Shown piece after piece: positions 27,075 to 35,481 of a DNA stretch of 64,000 nucleotides. The stretch's first letter is position 1. Each line of letters starts with the position of its first letter. The stretch is taken from assembly GCA_049520515.1 (NCBI GenBank), contig JBEKPS010000007.1:159266-223265 (forward strand), given 5' to 3'. The notes under the pieces are model-generated. The model was not told the DNA's origin, ran no database searches, and saw only the letters and a program-made list of their open reading frames with translations. A program made the position numbers and the translations under genes. The DNA comes from JAFAMS01 sp049520515. GTDB lineage: Bacteria; Vulcanimicrobiota; Vulcanimicrobiia; Vulcanimicrobiales; Vulcanimicrobiaceae.

Positions 27075-28185
27075 GTGAGTGACGCGCAATTGGCAACGAT
27101 CGGCCGCCTCCGCGAGCGTTTAGAAACGCTTCGGGAGCGTCTTTGACGACGCCGGTAAACGGCGGAAGCTAAGCGAGCTCGAGAACCGCTCGCGCGCGGA
27201 AGATTTTTGGCACGACTCGCAGACGGCACAGAGCGTGATGAAAGAGCTGGCCGAACTGCGCGAAGAGACCGACACGTTTACGCGCGTCCAAACGCTACTC
27301 GACGAAGCCGCTGAGACGCTCGAGATTCTTGGGGACGAAAAGGGGGCTTCCGACGAAGCCGAGAGCGGCATCGCGCAAGCCGAAGTACGCCTTGACGAGC
27401 TCGAGATGGCTGCGAACTTCGACCGCGAGTTCGACGCGCACAACGCGATCGTCTCGATCAATTCGGGCGCCGGGGGCGTCGATGCGGCGGATTGGGCCGA
27501 GATGCTGGCACGCATGTACATGCGCTGGGCCGAGCGCAAAGAGTTTTCAGTCAACGTCACCGATGCATCGGCTGCCGAAGAAGCCGGCCTCAAGTCGATC
27601 ACGTTCTTCGTGCGCGGAAAGAACGCATACGGGATGCTCGAGAGCGAACGCGGCGTCCACCGCCTCGTGCGCATCTCGCCGTTCGACCAGCAGCATCGCC
27701 GCCACACATCATTTGCATCCGTCGACGTCATCCCAGAAATCGTGGGCGAAGAAGATGCCGGGATCGAGATAAAGCCGGACGAGCTGAGGATCGAAACGTT
27801 CAAATCCGGCGGGGCCGGCGGGCAGTACGTGAACAAAACCGAGTCTGCGATCCGTATCATCCACATTCCGACCGGACTTGTCGTTGCGTCACAGCAGGAA
27901 CGTTCGCAAATGCAAAATCGCGACGTGGCGATGAACATCCTGCGCGCTAGGCTCGTGCAGCGCGACTATGAAGAACGGCAAGCCTTACTCGATGAGATGC
28001 GCGGTGAGCGCCGCGCCAACGAATGGGGATCGCAGATTCGTTCGTACGTTCTTCAGCCCTATTCTCTGGTCAAGGATCACCGCACCAACGTTGAGACCGG
28101 CAATACGCAAGCCGTTCTCGACGGCGACATCGACGTTTTTATCTGGCCTTATCTGCAGCAGCGTCCCCGACTCGCCCGCGCATGA
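27075..28185 (+). CDS. prfB: Peptide chain release factor 2, with programmed +1 frameshift
   Basis: Reading GTG 27075 in one frame gives 23 residues ending ETLRERL followed by an in-frame TGA at 27144-27146. Skipping one base after the CTT codon and continuing at 27145 gives DDAGKRRKLSELENRS and the rest of RF2, 369 residues in all. SPF (RISPFDQQ) near 193 reads the UGA/UAA stop, and GGQ (GAGGQYVNK) near 243 triggers hydrolysis. The CTTTGAC slip site matches the known autoregulatory RF2 frameshift. The internal ATG at 27238 is not the true start. The next gene overlaps by 4 bases. Confidence 0.95.
27132..27147 (+). promoter_or_regulatory. prfB recoding site (CTT TGA C with upstream Shine-Dalgarno-like CGGGAG)
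   Basis: The stretch CGGGAGCGTCTTTGAC holds, in order, a purine-rich Shine-Dalgarno-like box, a CTT slip codon, the in-frame TGA and a C that makes the stop weak. This is the arrangement known from E. coli prfB. Low RF2 lengthens the pause at TGA and favours the +1 shift, so RF2 sets its own level. Confidence 0.9.
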
Positions 28186-29069
28186 GCAGCGTCGACGTTA
28201 TCGTCGTCTGCTGGAACGATCGCGAAAACATCACAAAGGCACTCGACTCGGTCTTCGCCCTCGAGGAAGTAAAGGAAGATGCGGCGTTCGCGCACGTCGT
28301 CGTCTCCGACAACGGCTCGACCGACGGCTCGCGCGAGTTCATCCGCGAACGATACGGTGATCGGGTCGAGATCATCGAAAACAGGGCCAACCTCGGCTTC
28401 GCCGCGGCCTGCAATCGCGCGTTCGAACGCACGTCGTCGCCGTACGCCTATCTTTTGAATCCCGATGCGGAGTTGAAGAATGGCGCGCTGCGCGAGGTCG
28501 TCGCGTTCATGGACGCGCATCCGCGCTGCGGGATCGCCGGCTCGAGGATATATAATCTCGACGGGACGATTCAGCGCGACGCGGTCGGCGAGTTCGATAC
28601 CTGGGCGGGCGCGTTTTTGCGCTCGAGCGCGTGGGGCGAATGGCCAATGCTCCGCCACTATGCGAACGGCGCGTCGCTGCGCGATTGGGATTATGCCTCG
28701 CCGCGCCGCGTTGACATCGTGATCGGCGCTGCGATGGCGATTCGGCGCGCGCTTTTGGATGCGATAGGACTCTTCGATGAACGTTTCTTCCTCTATCACG
28801 AGGAAGTCGATTTGGCGAAACGCGCGGCGCTTGCGAATTGGGAGACGTGGTTCGTCCCGCAGAGCGAAGCCGTACACGAAGGCCGCGCCAGCGCGCGTGG
28901 GGCGTATAGCGTCGATTCACGCAAGCAGCGTTCGCGCCGTACGTATTGGCTCAAACACCATGGGCCGGTCTGGTATGGCACGCTCGTCGCGGCGCTCGTC
29001 GGACGCTACGCTCTTTATGTCGGGGCGGCTGGTGCTGTGGCGCTGGTGGCGAAAAGAGTCTTGCGATGA
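28182..29069 (+). CDS. Family 2 glycosyltransferase
   Basis: 295 residues. GT-A fold: VDVIVVCWNDRENITKAL start, DNGSTDGS (UDP/TDP-sugar site), LNPDAELK (the DxD-type acidic motif), IGLFDERFFLYHEEVDLAKRA near 195, and a hydrophobic C-terminal region (GTLVAALVGRYALYVGAAGAVALVA) that may anchor it to the membrane. This resembles rhamnosyl- and wall-polymer glycosyltransferases. It overlaps prfB and the next gene by 4 bases each (ATGA). Donor and acceptor unknown. Confidence 0.9.
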   Translation: MSSVDVIVVCWNDRENITKALDSVFALEEVKEDAAFAHVVVSDNGSTDGSREFIRERYGDRVEIIENRANLGFAAACNRAFERTSSPYAYLLNPDAELKNGALREVVAFMDAHPRCGIAGSRIYNLDGTIQRDAVGEFDTWAGAFLRSSAWGEWPMLRHYANGASLRDWDYASPRRVDIVIGAAMAIRRALLDAIGLFDERFFLYHEEVDLAKRAALANWETWFVPQSEAVHEGRASARGAYSVDSRKQRSRRTYWLKHHGPVWYGTLVAALVGRYALYVGAAGAVALVAKRVLR

Positions 29070-29425
29070 TCGCCCCCGAGAACGTCGTGACCTTCGAGCG
29101 CATTGACGGCTTCAAAGTCCTCAAGTCGCTTGGCTATGCGTACGGACAAGCGAGTCGCCCGAAGAATCTGTTGCGCGCGACGTTTCGCAGCATCGGTGCA
29201 TTCATCGGTCTTGCTCCAATCGAATATCTCACCGACGCCGAGCGCGCGCGCGCGGAGTCGCTGAGCGCACTCATCGCGCGCGCCAATACGCTCGGCGCAA
29301 ACGGGATTTTGGGATTGCAATTTCAGGTTGCCGAGCAATCCGACGGTTCGACGCGTGTCGTCGCGTTTGGAGAAGCCGTCATTCTCGATCCCGAGCCTGG
29401 CAAGATGGAACCGCCCGCGGCATGA
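29066..29425 (+). CDS. YbjQ-like heavy-metal-binding-domain family protein
   Basis: 119 residues from ATG 29066. The C-terminal part (RARAESLSALIARANTLGAN, then GILGLQFQVAEQ and VAFGEAVIL) has the layout of YbjQ/DUF74 pentameric proteins: a helix ending in LGAN, then a strand pair and AxGEAV. The usual N-terminal GxGTNxF segment is not clear, so this is a divergent member. Function in the family is unproven. It sits in a chain of 4-base overlaps between the glycosyltransferase and the DNA glycosylase. Confidence 0.65.
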   Translation: MIAPENVVTFERIDGFKVLKSLGYAYGQASRPKNLLRATFRSIGAFIGLAPIEYLTDAERARAESLSALIARANTLGANGILGLQFQVAEQSDGSTRVVAFGEAVILDPEPGKMEPPAA

Positions 29426-30084
29426 GTCTCGAAGAACGCGCGAAGCGGGAGAAAGCGCTCGCGCGCGCGGCCTCCGTCGTGGCGTCCTGCCGCAAGTGCG
29501 AGATCGGCTATACGCGCACGAACACGGCGTACGGCGAAGGCGATCCGTGCACGCGATTGATGTTGATCGGCGAGGGACCGGGAGAGACGGAAGACAAGCT
29601 CGGGCGCCCGTTCGTCGGACGCGCCGGTGAATTGCTCGACCGCATGCTCGGCGCGATCGGCCTTGCGCGCGAGGAAGTGTTCATCTGCAATACGGTCAAG
29701 TGCCGGCCGACGCTCGACGACGGCACGCGCTTGCGTAACCGCGCGCCGACGCCCGATGAGATGCGCAATTGCCGGCCTTATCTGGATCAACAAATCGACA
29801 TCATCAAGCCGGAGATGATCCTGTGCCTAGGTGCGCCTTCCGCGAAGTCGTTTATGGGTGAACGCTTCTCGATCACAAAGCAGCGCGGCATCTGGTACGA
29901 CGGGCCGAACGGCATTCCGATCATTGCAACCTTCCATCCGGCGTACATCCTGCGCATGACGGGTGGCAAAGAAATGACCGAAGTCAAGCGCTTGGTCTGG
30001 TCGGATTTGAAAAAAATCCGCGCGCGCCTCGACGAACCGAAACCAAAGACTGACCCCGAGGTGATACAAGAAGCGTTATTCTAA
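29422..30084 (+). CDS. Type-4 uracil-DNA glycosylase
   Basis: 220 residues. N-terminal CRKCEIGYTRTNTAYGEGD carries the first two iron-sulfur cysteines, GEGPGETEDKLGRPFVGRAG is the uracil-pocket motif of family 4, and NTVKCRPTLDDGTRLRNRAPT followed by NCRPYL supplies the other two. HPAYILR is the C-terminal His motif. It removes uracil from DNA after cytosine deamination. It overlaps the preceding gene by 4 bases and rlmN by 1 base. Confidence 0.95.
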   Translation: MSLEERAKREKALARAASVVASCRKCEIGYTRTNTAYGEGDPCTRLMLIGEGPGETEDKLGRPFVGRAGELLDRMLGAIGLAREEVFICNTVKCRPTLDDGTRLRNRAPTPDEMRNCRPYLDQQIDIIKPEMILCLGAPSAKSFMGERFSITKQRGIWYDGPNGIPIIATFHPAYILRMTGGKEMTEVKRLVWSDLKKIRARLDEPKPKTDPEVIQEALF

Positions 30085-31169
30085 TGGAACGCAGCCCACA
30101 AGAAATTTGGTTTGATGAGAAAGCGCGCCGCGGCGGGATAGCCGACGGTTCCGCGTTCGTTTCAACATTCGATCTGCGGAAGTATCGCCTCGAGCAGATT
30201 TACCGAGCGGCAACGAAGGAACTCGCGTCTGACCTCGACGCCGTCACAACACTCCCGAAAGAGCTCCGGGTAAGACTCGGCGACCAAGGCTTCGCATTCG
30301 ATTCGGTGACGCCGACCGTCGTGCAACGCTCGAACGACAAGCAGACGACGAAGGGCCTCTTCCGTCTTGCCGACGGGTCTGAAGTCGAAGCCGTGCTGAT
30401 GGAGCACCGCGGTGACCGCAGCACCGTCTGCATCTCGAGTCAAGCCGGTTGCGCATACGCATGCAAATTCTGCGCGACGGGCCAAGGCGGCTTCACACGC
30501 AATCTCGAGCCGACCGAGATCTTCGATCAAGCACGCTACTTCGCGCGTGAGCTCGCACGGCGCAACAAGAAGATCACCAACATCGTCTTCATGGGCATGG
30601 GCGAACCGTTTGCCAACTACGATGCTGTGATGGATGCGGTGCGCTTACTGAACGATCCGAAGGGTTTCGGACTCGGACACCGCCACATCACGATCTCGAC
30701 CGTTGGCCTCGTCCCGCAAATCGACAAGTTCGCAACCGAAGGGATTCAAGTCAACCTCGCGATCTCGCTCCATGCGCCGAACGACGAGCTGCGTGGGCGA
30801 CTGATGCCGGTGAATCGCCGCTATCCGATTGCCGAGCTGATGGCGGCTTGCGAACGCTACATCAAGGCGACGCATCGTAAGATTTTCTTCGAATACGTCA
30901 TGCTGGATGGACAGAACGACGGTGACGTGCACGCCGAACAGCTTGCGCGCCTCATGCGTGGCTCGCTGTATCACGTCAACCTGATTCCGTACAACGCGAC
31001 GGGCGCTGAGCTCAGCGGCAGCTCCGAAGCGAAGGTGCGAGCGTTTCAGAAGAAGCTCGAGGACCACGGCTGCGTCGCGACAGTGCGCGTCCCGATGGGT
31101 CGCGATATCGCGGCGGCGTGCGGTCAGCTCAAGGCAGAAACGCAGCCGAAGACGCGAGAGACTTCGTGA
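30084..31169 (+). CDS. rlmN: 23S rRNA/tRNA C2-adenosine methyltransferase RlmN
   Basis: 361 residues. Radical SAM motif CAYACKFC near residue 122; MGMGEPFANYD; the methyl-carrying Cys is expected within the C-terminal GRDIAAACGQL segment (near 350). It methylates A2503 of 23S rRNA and A37 of some tRNAs. Its ATG overlaps the UDG stop by one base (TAATG). N-terminal residues include RKYRLEQIYRAAT, the usual RlmN helical entry. Confidence 0.96.
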   Translation: MERSPQEIWFDEKARRGGIADGSAFVSTFDLRKYRLEQIYRAATKELASDLDAVTTLPKELRVRLGDQGFAFDSVTPTVVQRSNDKQTTKGLFRLADGSEVEAVLMEHRGDRSTVCISSQAGCAYACKFCATGQGGFTRNLEPTEIFDQARYFARELARRNKKITNIVFMGMGEPFANYDAVMDAVRLLNDPKGFGLGHRHITISTVGLVPQIDKFATEGIQVNLAISLHAPNDELRGRLMPVNRRYPIAELMAACERYIKATHRKIFFEYVMLDGQNDGDVHAEQLARLMRGSLYHVNLIPYNATGAELSGSSEAKVRAFQKKLEDHGCVATVRVPMGRDIAAACGQLKAETQPKTRETS

Positions 31170-31513
31170 TGCGGCCGAAGGATGTCGTCCTCGCCTGGGT
31201 CGATGCGTTCAACCGGGCCGATGCCGATGCCCTGAGCGCGATGTACACCGCGGATGCCATAAACCATCAAGTCGCCGAACAGCCGGTCGCGGGGCGCGAA
31301 GCAATTCGCGAGATGTTCGTCACCGGTTTCGAACGCGCCACAATGGTGTGCGTACCGGAAAATCTGTTTGAGGACGGAGAGTGGGCCATCCTGGAGTGGC
31401 GTGACCCAAAAGGGCTTCGCGGATGCGGATTCTTTCGCGTCGTCGGAGGGCAGATTGCTTTTCAGCGCGGCTACTGGGACAAATTGACGTTCCTCAAGAG
31501 TTATGCGTCTTAA
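31169..31513 (+). CDS. SnoaL/NTF2-like small protein
   Basis: 114 residues from ATG 31169, overlapping the rlmN stop (ATGA-type). The helix-rich N-terminus VLAWVDAFNRADADALSAMY followed by a strand with INHQVAEQPVAGREAIREMF is the typical SnoaL-like opening; the last strands (FFRVVGGQIAFQRGYWDKLTF) close the cone. These domains are isomerases, hydrolases or small-molecule binders; no substrate can be given. It leads into the VOC gene with an 11-base overlap. Confidence 0.8.
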   Translation: MRPKDVVLAWVDAFNRADADALSAMYTADAINHQVAEQPVAGREAIREMFVTGFERATMVCVPENLFEDGEWAILEWRDPKGLRGCGFFRVVGGQIAFQRGYWDKLTFLKSYAS

Positions 31514-31868
31514 CTCGGCGACGCCGATTCTCCGCATGTTCGACGTCGCAAAGACGCGCGAGTTCTATCTTGACTATCTCGGGTTTACGATCGAATTCGA
31601 ACACCGTTTCCACGACAACGCGCCGCTCTTCATGGGGATCTCACGCGACGATCTCGCAATTTTTCTGAGCGAGCATCATGGAGACGGCAGCCCCGGCGTT
31701 CATGTTCGGATCGAAATGGAAGGCGTCGAAGACCTGCATCGCGAGTTGCAAGCGAAAGCCTACAAATATATGAACCCCGGCATTCAGGAACAAGAATGGG
31801 GCACGCGCGAAATGACCGTCGTCGACCCGGTCGGCAATCATTTGATCTTTAGCGAGCCGATCGACTAG
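31503..31868 (+). CDS. VOC/glyoxalase-bleomycin-resistance family protein
   Basis: 121 residues. Two beta-alpha-beta-beta-beta halves: TPILRMFDVAKTREFYLDYLGF and VHVRIEMEGVEDLHRELQAKAY, closing with MTVVDPVGNHLIFSEPID. The C-terminal Glu and the pattern fit bleomycin-resistance-like binders. Substrate unknown. It is co-oriented with the SnoaL-like gene and convergent with a second VOC gene; their last four bases are shared. Confidence 0.87.
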   Translation: MRLNSATPILRMFDVAKTREFYLDYLGFTIEFEHRFHDNAPLFMGISRDDLAIFLSEHHGDGSPGVHVRIEMEGVEDLHRELQAKAYKYMNPGIQEQEWGTREMTVVDPVGNHLIFSEPID

Positions 31869-32227
31869 GGCGCGGGCTCCCATAATTCGATCGCGTTGTC
31901 CTCGGGGTCGTGGAGGCGCGCAAAGCGACCGTTCGGATACACTTCCTCGACAACGTCGACCTTAATACCGGCCGCCCGCAGCTGCGCTGCCATCGCATCG
32001 AGGTTGCGCACGCGAAAATTGATCATCCAGGTCTTGGTCTCGGAGAAATAATCGGTCGACTCGGGAAACGGAGCGAACGCGGTCGGCCCTGCTTCTTGTG
32101 TCCAAGGCGAGTCCTTATCGTCTGACGGGATCAGATTAACACCGAGGTGATCCAGATACCACTGTGCGAGCGCGTCAGGATCGCGCGCGCGAAAGAAGAA
32201 CCCGCCGATACCCGTTACTTTTTCCAT
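31865..32227 (-). CDS. VOC family protein
   Basis: 120 residues from ATG 32227 (the frame opens further upstream, but the extra residues are not protein-like). It begins EKVTGIGGFFFRARDPDALA, has WYLDHLGVNL and closes RLHDPEDNAIELWEPAP, all VOC marks. A different subfamily from the neighbour on the other strand, so not a recent duplicate. Substrate unknown. Confidence 0.85.
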   Translation of the reverse strand: MEKVTGIGGFFFRARDPDALAQWYLDHLGVNLIPSDDKDSPWTQEAGPTAFAPFPESTDYFSETKTWMINFRVRNLDAMAAQLRAAGIKVDVVEEVYPNGRFARLHDPEDNAIELWEPAP

Positions 32228-32310
32228 GCCACTTACGCTATCACAATCGCCGCCGCGTGCGGGCACTGCGAGCGGAGGCATTGCCCGCGGCCCGCACGAC
32301 GACGGACAGT

Positions 32311-32460
32311 TTATTCGCCGATGAATGCCTTAACGAGCCGGGGATCGGGCGTAACCGCCGCACCGCAGCTGGGGCACTGGCGTACTTTCATTGCCCACGC
32401 AAAGGCGGTGAATCCGACTGCCATCGACGCAAACATCATAATAAAGATGACGACCAACAT
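32311..32460 (-). CDS. Small membrane protein with CPSCG zinc knuckle
   Basis: 49 residues, easily missed because of length. GAGGAG sits 6 bases before ATG at 32460, a strong ribosome site. The N-terminal half is one membrane span (LVVIFIMMFASMAVGFTAFA). It is followed by KVRQCPSCGAAVTPDP, a single CxxC knuckle that needs a partner or dimer to bind zinc, and ends VKAFIGE. Family not recognised. Confidence 0.75.
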   Translation of the reverse strand: MLVVIFIMMFASMAVGFTAFAWAMKVRQCPSCGAAVTPDPRLVKAFIGE

Positions 32461-32520
32461 AGCAGGCTCCTCGAGGTGCGTTTAGTTGGGATACGCGCCT
32501 CAAAGCGCGAATGTTTCAAT

Positions 32521-32961
32521 GTGGCGAAGTGGGCTGACGTCAAGCGAATTGCGCGGACGTTACCGGAGACAACCGAGGATCAATCGTCGAGCGGGAAGAT
32601 GTGGTGGACGGTCAGCCGCAAGGGTTACGCGTGGGAGCGTCCGCTGCGCAAATCCGACATTGCTGCACTCGGCAAGCGCGCACCTAAAGGCCCGGTCCTC
32701 GGTCTGAAGACCGCCGATCTCGAAATGAAGGACGTCTTGCTGGCGAGCGATCCGAAGGTATTTTTCACGACGCCACACTTTGACGGCTATCCCGCTGTGC
32801 TCGTTGAGCTCGACAGGATCTCCGTCAAACATCTGAAGGAAGCGCTTACGGAAGCGTGGTTCGCCTGCGCTGGGAAACGACTGGCAGCGAGTTTTGTCGC
32901 CGGATTGTCACCCCCAGCGAAGTCGAGGGGCAAAGCCACACGCAGCCGAAAACGGGCCTAA
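32521..32961 (+). CDS. MmcQ/YjbR family protein
   Basis: 146 residues from GTG 32521. The opening AKWADVKRIARTLPETTED and later HFDGYPAVLVELDRISVKHLKEAL belong to the MmcQ/YjbR family (CyaY-like fold, sometimes described as DNA-binding). The last residues (LSPPAKSRGKATRSRKRA) come from an interspersed-repeat sequence at 32907 and look like an added tail. No Shine-Dalgarno is evident. The stop overlaps the ATG of the glycyl-tRNA synthetase (TAATG). Confidence 0.82.
   Translation: MAKWADVKRIARTLPETTEDQSSSGKMWWTVSRKGYAWERPLRKSDIAALGKRAPKGPVLGLKTADLEMKDVLLASDPKVFFTTPHFDGYPAVLVELDRISVKHLKEALTEAWFACAGKRLAASFVAGLSPPAKSRGKATRSRKRA
32907..32931. repeat. Interspersed repeat, diverged relative
   Basis: GTCACCCCCAGCGAAGTCG begins this element. 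Its first 16 bases match the reverse complement of the 22-base repeat at 6943 and 36267 at 14 positions (GTCAxCCCxAGCGAAG). It lies inside the 3' coding end of the MmcQ-like gene and supplies its C-terminal residues. Confidence 0.45.
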
Positions 32962-34304
32962 TGGTCGACGAAACGCAATTGACGAACCCCGCATCGATGG
33001 AAGAGATCGCGGCGCTGGCAAAGCGCCGTGGCTTTATCTTTCAATCCAGCGAGATTTACGGCGGCATCGGCGGCTTCTTCGATTATGGTCCGCTTGGCGC
33101 TATTCTGAAGCGCAACGTCAAAGATGCATGGTGGCATGAGATCGTCGAGATGCGCGACGACGTCGTCGCGTTCGATTCGTCGATCATCATGCATCCCGAC
33201 ACGTGGGTCGCCTCCGGCCACGTTGCCGCGTTTCACGACAAGCTCGTCGATTGCAAGAACTGCAAGCATCGGTTTCGCGCCGATCATCTCAAGACGCTCG
33301 AGCAATGCCCGGATTGCGGCATGCGCGGGACGCTCACCGAGCCGCGCAATTTCAATTTGATGATGAAGACGCAGATCGGCCCGATGGAAGACAGCGCCTC
33401 GGTTGCATATCTGCGGCCCGAGACCGCTCAGGGCATGTTCGTCAACTTCAAGAATATCTACCAGAGCGCGCGCAAGAAGCCGCCCTTCGGAATCGCGCAG
33501 ATCGGTAAATCATTCCGCAACGAGATCACGCCGGGCAACTTTACGTTCCGCGTTCGTGAGTTCGAGCAGGCGGAGCTCGAGTTTTTTGTCCCGCACGATG
33601 GCCGCGACATGGAGTGGTTCAAAGAGTGGGTCGATGCGCGCAAGAAATGGTACTCGGATTACGGCATCAAGGCCGAGCGGCTGCGGTTCTACGAGCTGAC
33701 ACCGCAGGAACGTCCGCATTATGCGGTCGCCGGAATCGACGTCGAATATCTCTTCCCGTGGGGATGGGGTGAGCTTGAATCGATCGCGCATCGCGGCACC
33801 TACGATCTCGATGCGCACATCAAGCTTTCTGGCAAAGATCTGACCTACTTCGATGAGGCCACGAAGCAGAAGTACGTTCCAATTCTGATCGAGAGTTCGG
33901 CCGGCATGGATCGCACGACGTTGACGATGCTCGTTGACGCGTACGACAAAGAGACGATCGTCGATGAGAGTGGTAAGGAGACCACGCGGACTGTCTTGCA
34001 CTTTCATCCGAAGATCGCGCCGGTGCAGGTCGGCGTCTTTCCGCTCGCGCGCAACAAACCCGAACTCGTCGAACGCGCCCAGAAGATAGAACGCGCCCTA
34101 CGACCGCATTTCCGCACTCAGTACGACGAAGGGAACGTCGGCCAGCTTTACCGCCGACAGGACGAAATCGGCACGCCGTTCTGCATCATGATCGATTATC
34201 AGACGCTCGCTGACGACACGGTCACGATCCGTCACCGCGATTCGATGCGACAGGATCGCGTTGCAGTCGCGCAAGTCGCGTCGTATCTAGCGGATAGAAT
34301 CTAG
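32961..34304 (+). CDS. glyQS: Glycine-tRNA ligase, alpha2 (dimeric) type
   Basis: 447 residues from ATG 32961. Class II motifs: the first is near GFFDYGPLGAILKRNV, motif 2 around FRNEITPGNFTFRVREFEQA, and motif 3 SSAGMDRTTLTMLVDAY. A zinc-ribbon insertion with four cysteines (CKNC and CPDC) lies near residue 95. The C-terminal anticodon-binding domain has FHPKIAPVQVGVFPLA. It charges tRNA-Gly. The single-chain type is shared by archaea, eukaryotes and part of the bacteria and differs from E. coli GlyQ/GlyS. Confidence 0.96.
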   Translation: MVDETQLTNPASMEEIAALAKRRGFIFQSSEIYGGIGGFFDYGPLGAILKRNVKDAWWHEIVEMRDDVVAFDSSIIMHPDTWVASGHVAAFHDKLVDCKNCKHRFRADHLKTLEQCPDCGMRGTLTEPRNFNLMMKTQIGPMEDSASVAYLRPETAQGMFVNFKNIYQSARKKPPFGIAQIGKSFRNEITPGNFTFRVREFEQAELEFFVPHDGRDMEWFKEWVDARKKWYSDYGIKAERLRFYELTPQERPHYAVAGIDVEYLFPWGWGELESIAHRGTYDLDAHIKLSGKDLTYFDEATKQKYVPILIESSAGMDRTTLTMLVDAYDKETIVDESGKETTRTVLHFHPKIAPVQVGVFPLARNKPELVERAQKIERALRPHFRTQYDEGNVGQLYRRQDEIGTPFCIMIDYQTLADDTVTIRHRDSMRQDRVAVAQVASYLADRI

Positions 34305-34339
34305 AGAGTCTCATCGTTTTCGCGGCTCGCGTTGCGTCG

Positions 34340-35479
34340 TTGGGCCTCGCCTGCTTGCTCGCGACGTTCGCGCCGCTTCGTGCTGCGAACTCACCTCCAC
34401 CGCTCCCCACGCGAGTTCAACAGCTGATCGAACTGTATGCAAGACAAGAGCTGCGCGCTTTCGGAGGACGTCATCCGATTCCAGGCGCGTTTGTCGCGAT
34501 CTGGCTGCCTCACCGGAAGCCGTTCACGAGGAGCATCGGATACGCTGACCTCGCGTCCAGAACGCCATTCGCCGCGAATGACGCGTTCCGCATCGGCAGC
34601 ATTACGAAGACGTTCGTCGTCACGGTGCTCCTCCAACTGGTCGACGAAGGACGCTTGAGACTAGACGATCCGGTGAGCGGGTTCGATCTAGGACTTCGCA
34701 TTCCCAACGGTGACCACATCACGGTTCGGTTACTCTGCCAAATGCGGAGCGGTCTCTTTGAAGCCTTCAATACGCCGGAGCTCGAGAAGCTGGATCTTTC
34801 TGCAGGAAGCCACGCCGACCCACGTCAGATCGTGTCGTGGGCGTTGAAGCAGAAGCCCGTGTTTGCTCCCGGCACGCGTTACGGTTACAGCAATACGAAC
34901 TATCTGATTCTCGGACTCATTGTCGAGTCGCTGACGCACGACACTGTCGCAAATCAGATCCGCAAGCGCATCTTGATCCCGCTCGCGCTCAGCGGTACAA
35001 CGTTTCCACTTTACGATCCTGACATTCCGGCGCCGTACGTACACGGATACGCCCTCGATCCAAAGGGCGACTGGCAAGACGTCAGTGTCTATCTTCCGCC
35101 GTCGCTGACTTGGGCGGCGGGCTCCATGATTTCCACGAGTTGGGACATGAAGCGCTGGGTCGAGTCGTATGTTGCCGGTACATTGAATAGCACTGCAACG
35201 CAGCGTGAGCGTTTGCATTGTCTTCCGACCGGAGACAAAGGATTGGGATTTGGGCTTGGAGTGGGGTGTAGCGGAGGTTGGTATGGCTATACGGGTGGAC
35301 TCCCGGGCTATAATGCCGCCGCGTATTACTTGCCGTCAAACGGCGCTACGCTTGTCGTATTCGTCAACGCGCAACGCCATCAGTCCAAGCCCGGTGCGCA
35401 CGTTACAATGGATGCGGCGAATGCTATCGCTCGTGACATCAGTCGCCTTGTGACTCCGAGACACGTTCTGTTTCCATAG
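34340..35479 (+). CDS. Class C beta-lactamase-like serine hydrolase
   Basis: 379 residues from TTG 34340. The secretion leader is GLACLLATFAPLRAA; the frame is open 30 bases further up and would supply an Arg, but it has no standard start. SxxK is SITK (near residue 92), the second motif YSN is in YGYSNTNY, and the closing triad is probably GGLPGYNA (near 315). These enzymes act as D,D-carboxypeptidases, esterases or beta-lactamases; substrate not deducible. It is followed by a convergent SDR gene 2 bases away. Confidence 0.9.
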   Translation: MGLACLLATFAPLRAANSPPPLPTRVQQLIELYARQELRAFGGRHPIPGAFVAIWLPHRKPFTRSIGYADLASRTPFAANDAFRIGSITKTFVVTVLLQLVDEGRLRLDDPVSGFDLGLRIPNGDHITVRLLCQMRSGLFEAFNTPELEKLDLSAGSHADPRQIVSWALKQKPVFAPGTRYGYSNTNYLILGLIVESLTHDTVANQIRKRILIPLALSGTTFPLYDPDIPAPYVHGYALDPKGDWQDVSVYLPPSLTWAAGSMISTSWDMKRWVESYVAGTLNSTATQRERLHCLPTGDKGLGFGLGVGCSGGWYGYTGGLPGYNAAAYYLPSNGATLVVFVNAQRHQSKPGAHVTMDAANAIARDISRLVTPRHVLFP

Positions 35480-35481
35480 AA

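Noticed and set aside
29102..31169. Possible CRISPR or tandem repeats in the dense radical SAM and UDG region
   Set aside because: No regularly spaced direct repeat found here or anywhere in the window.
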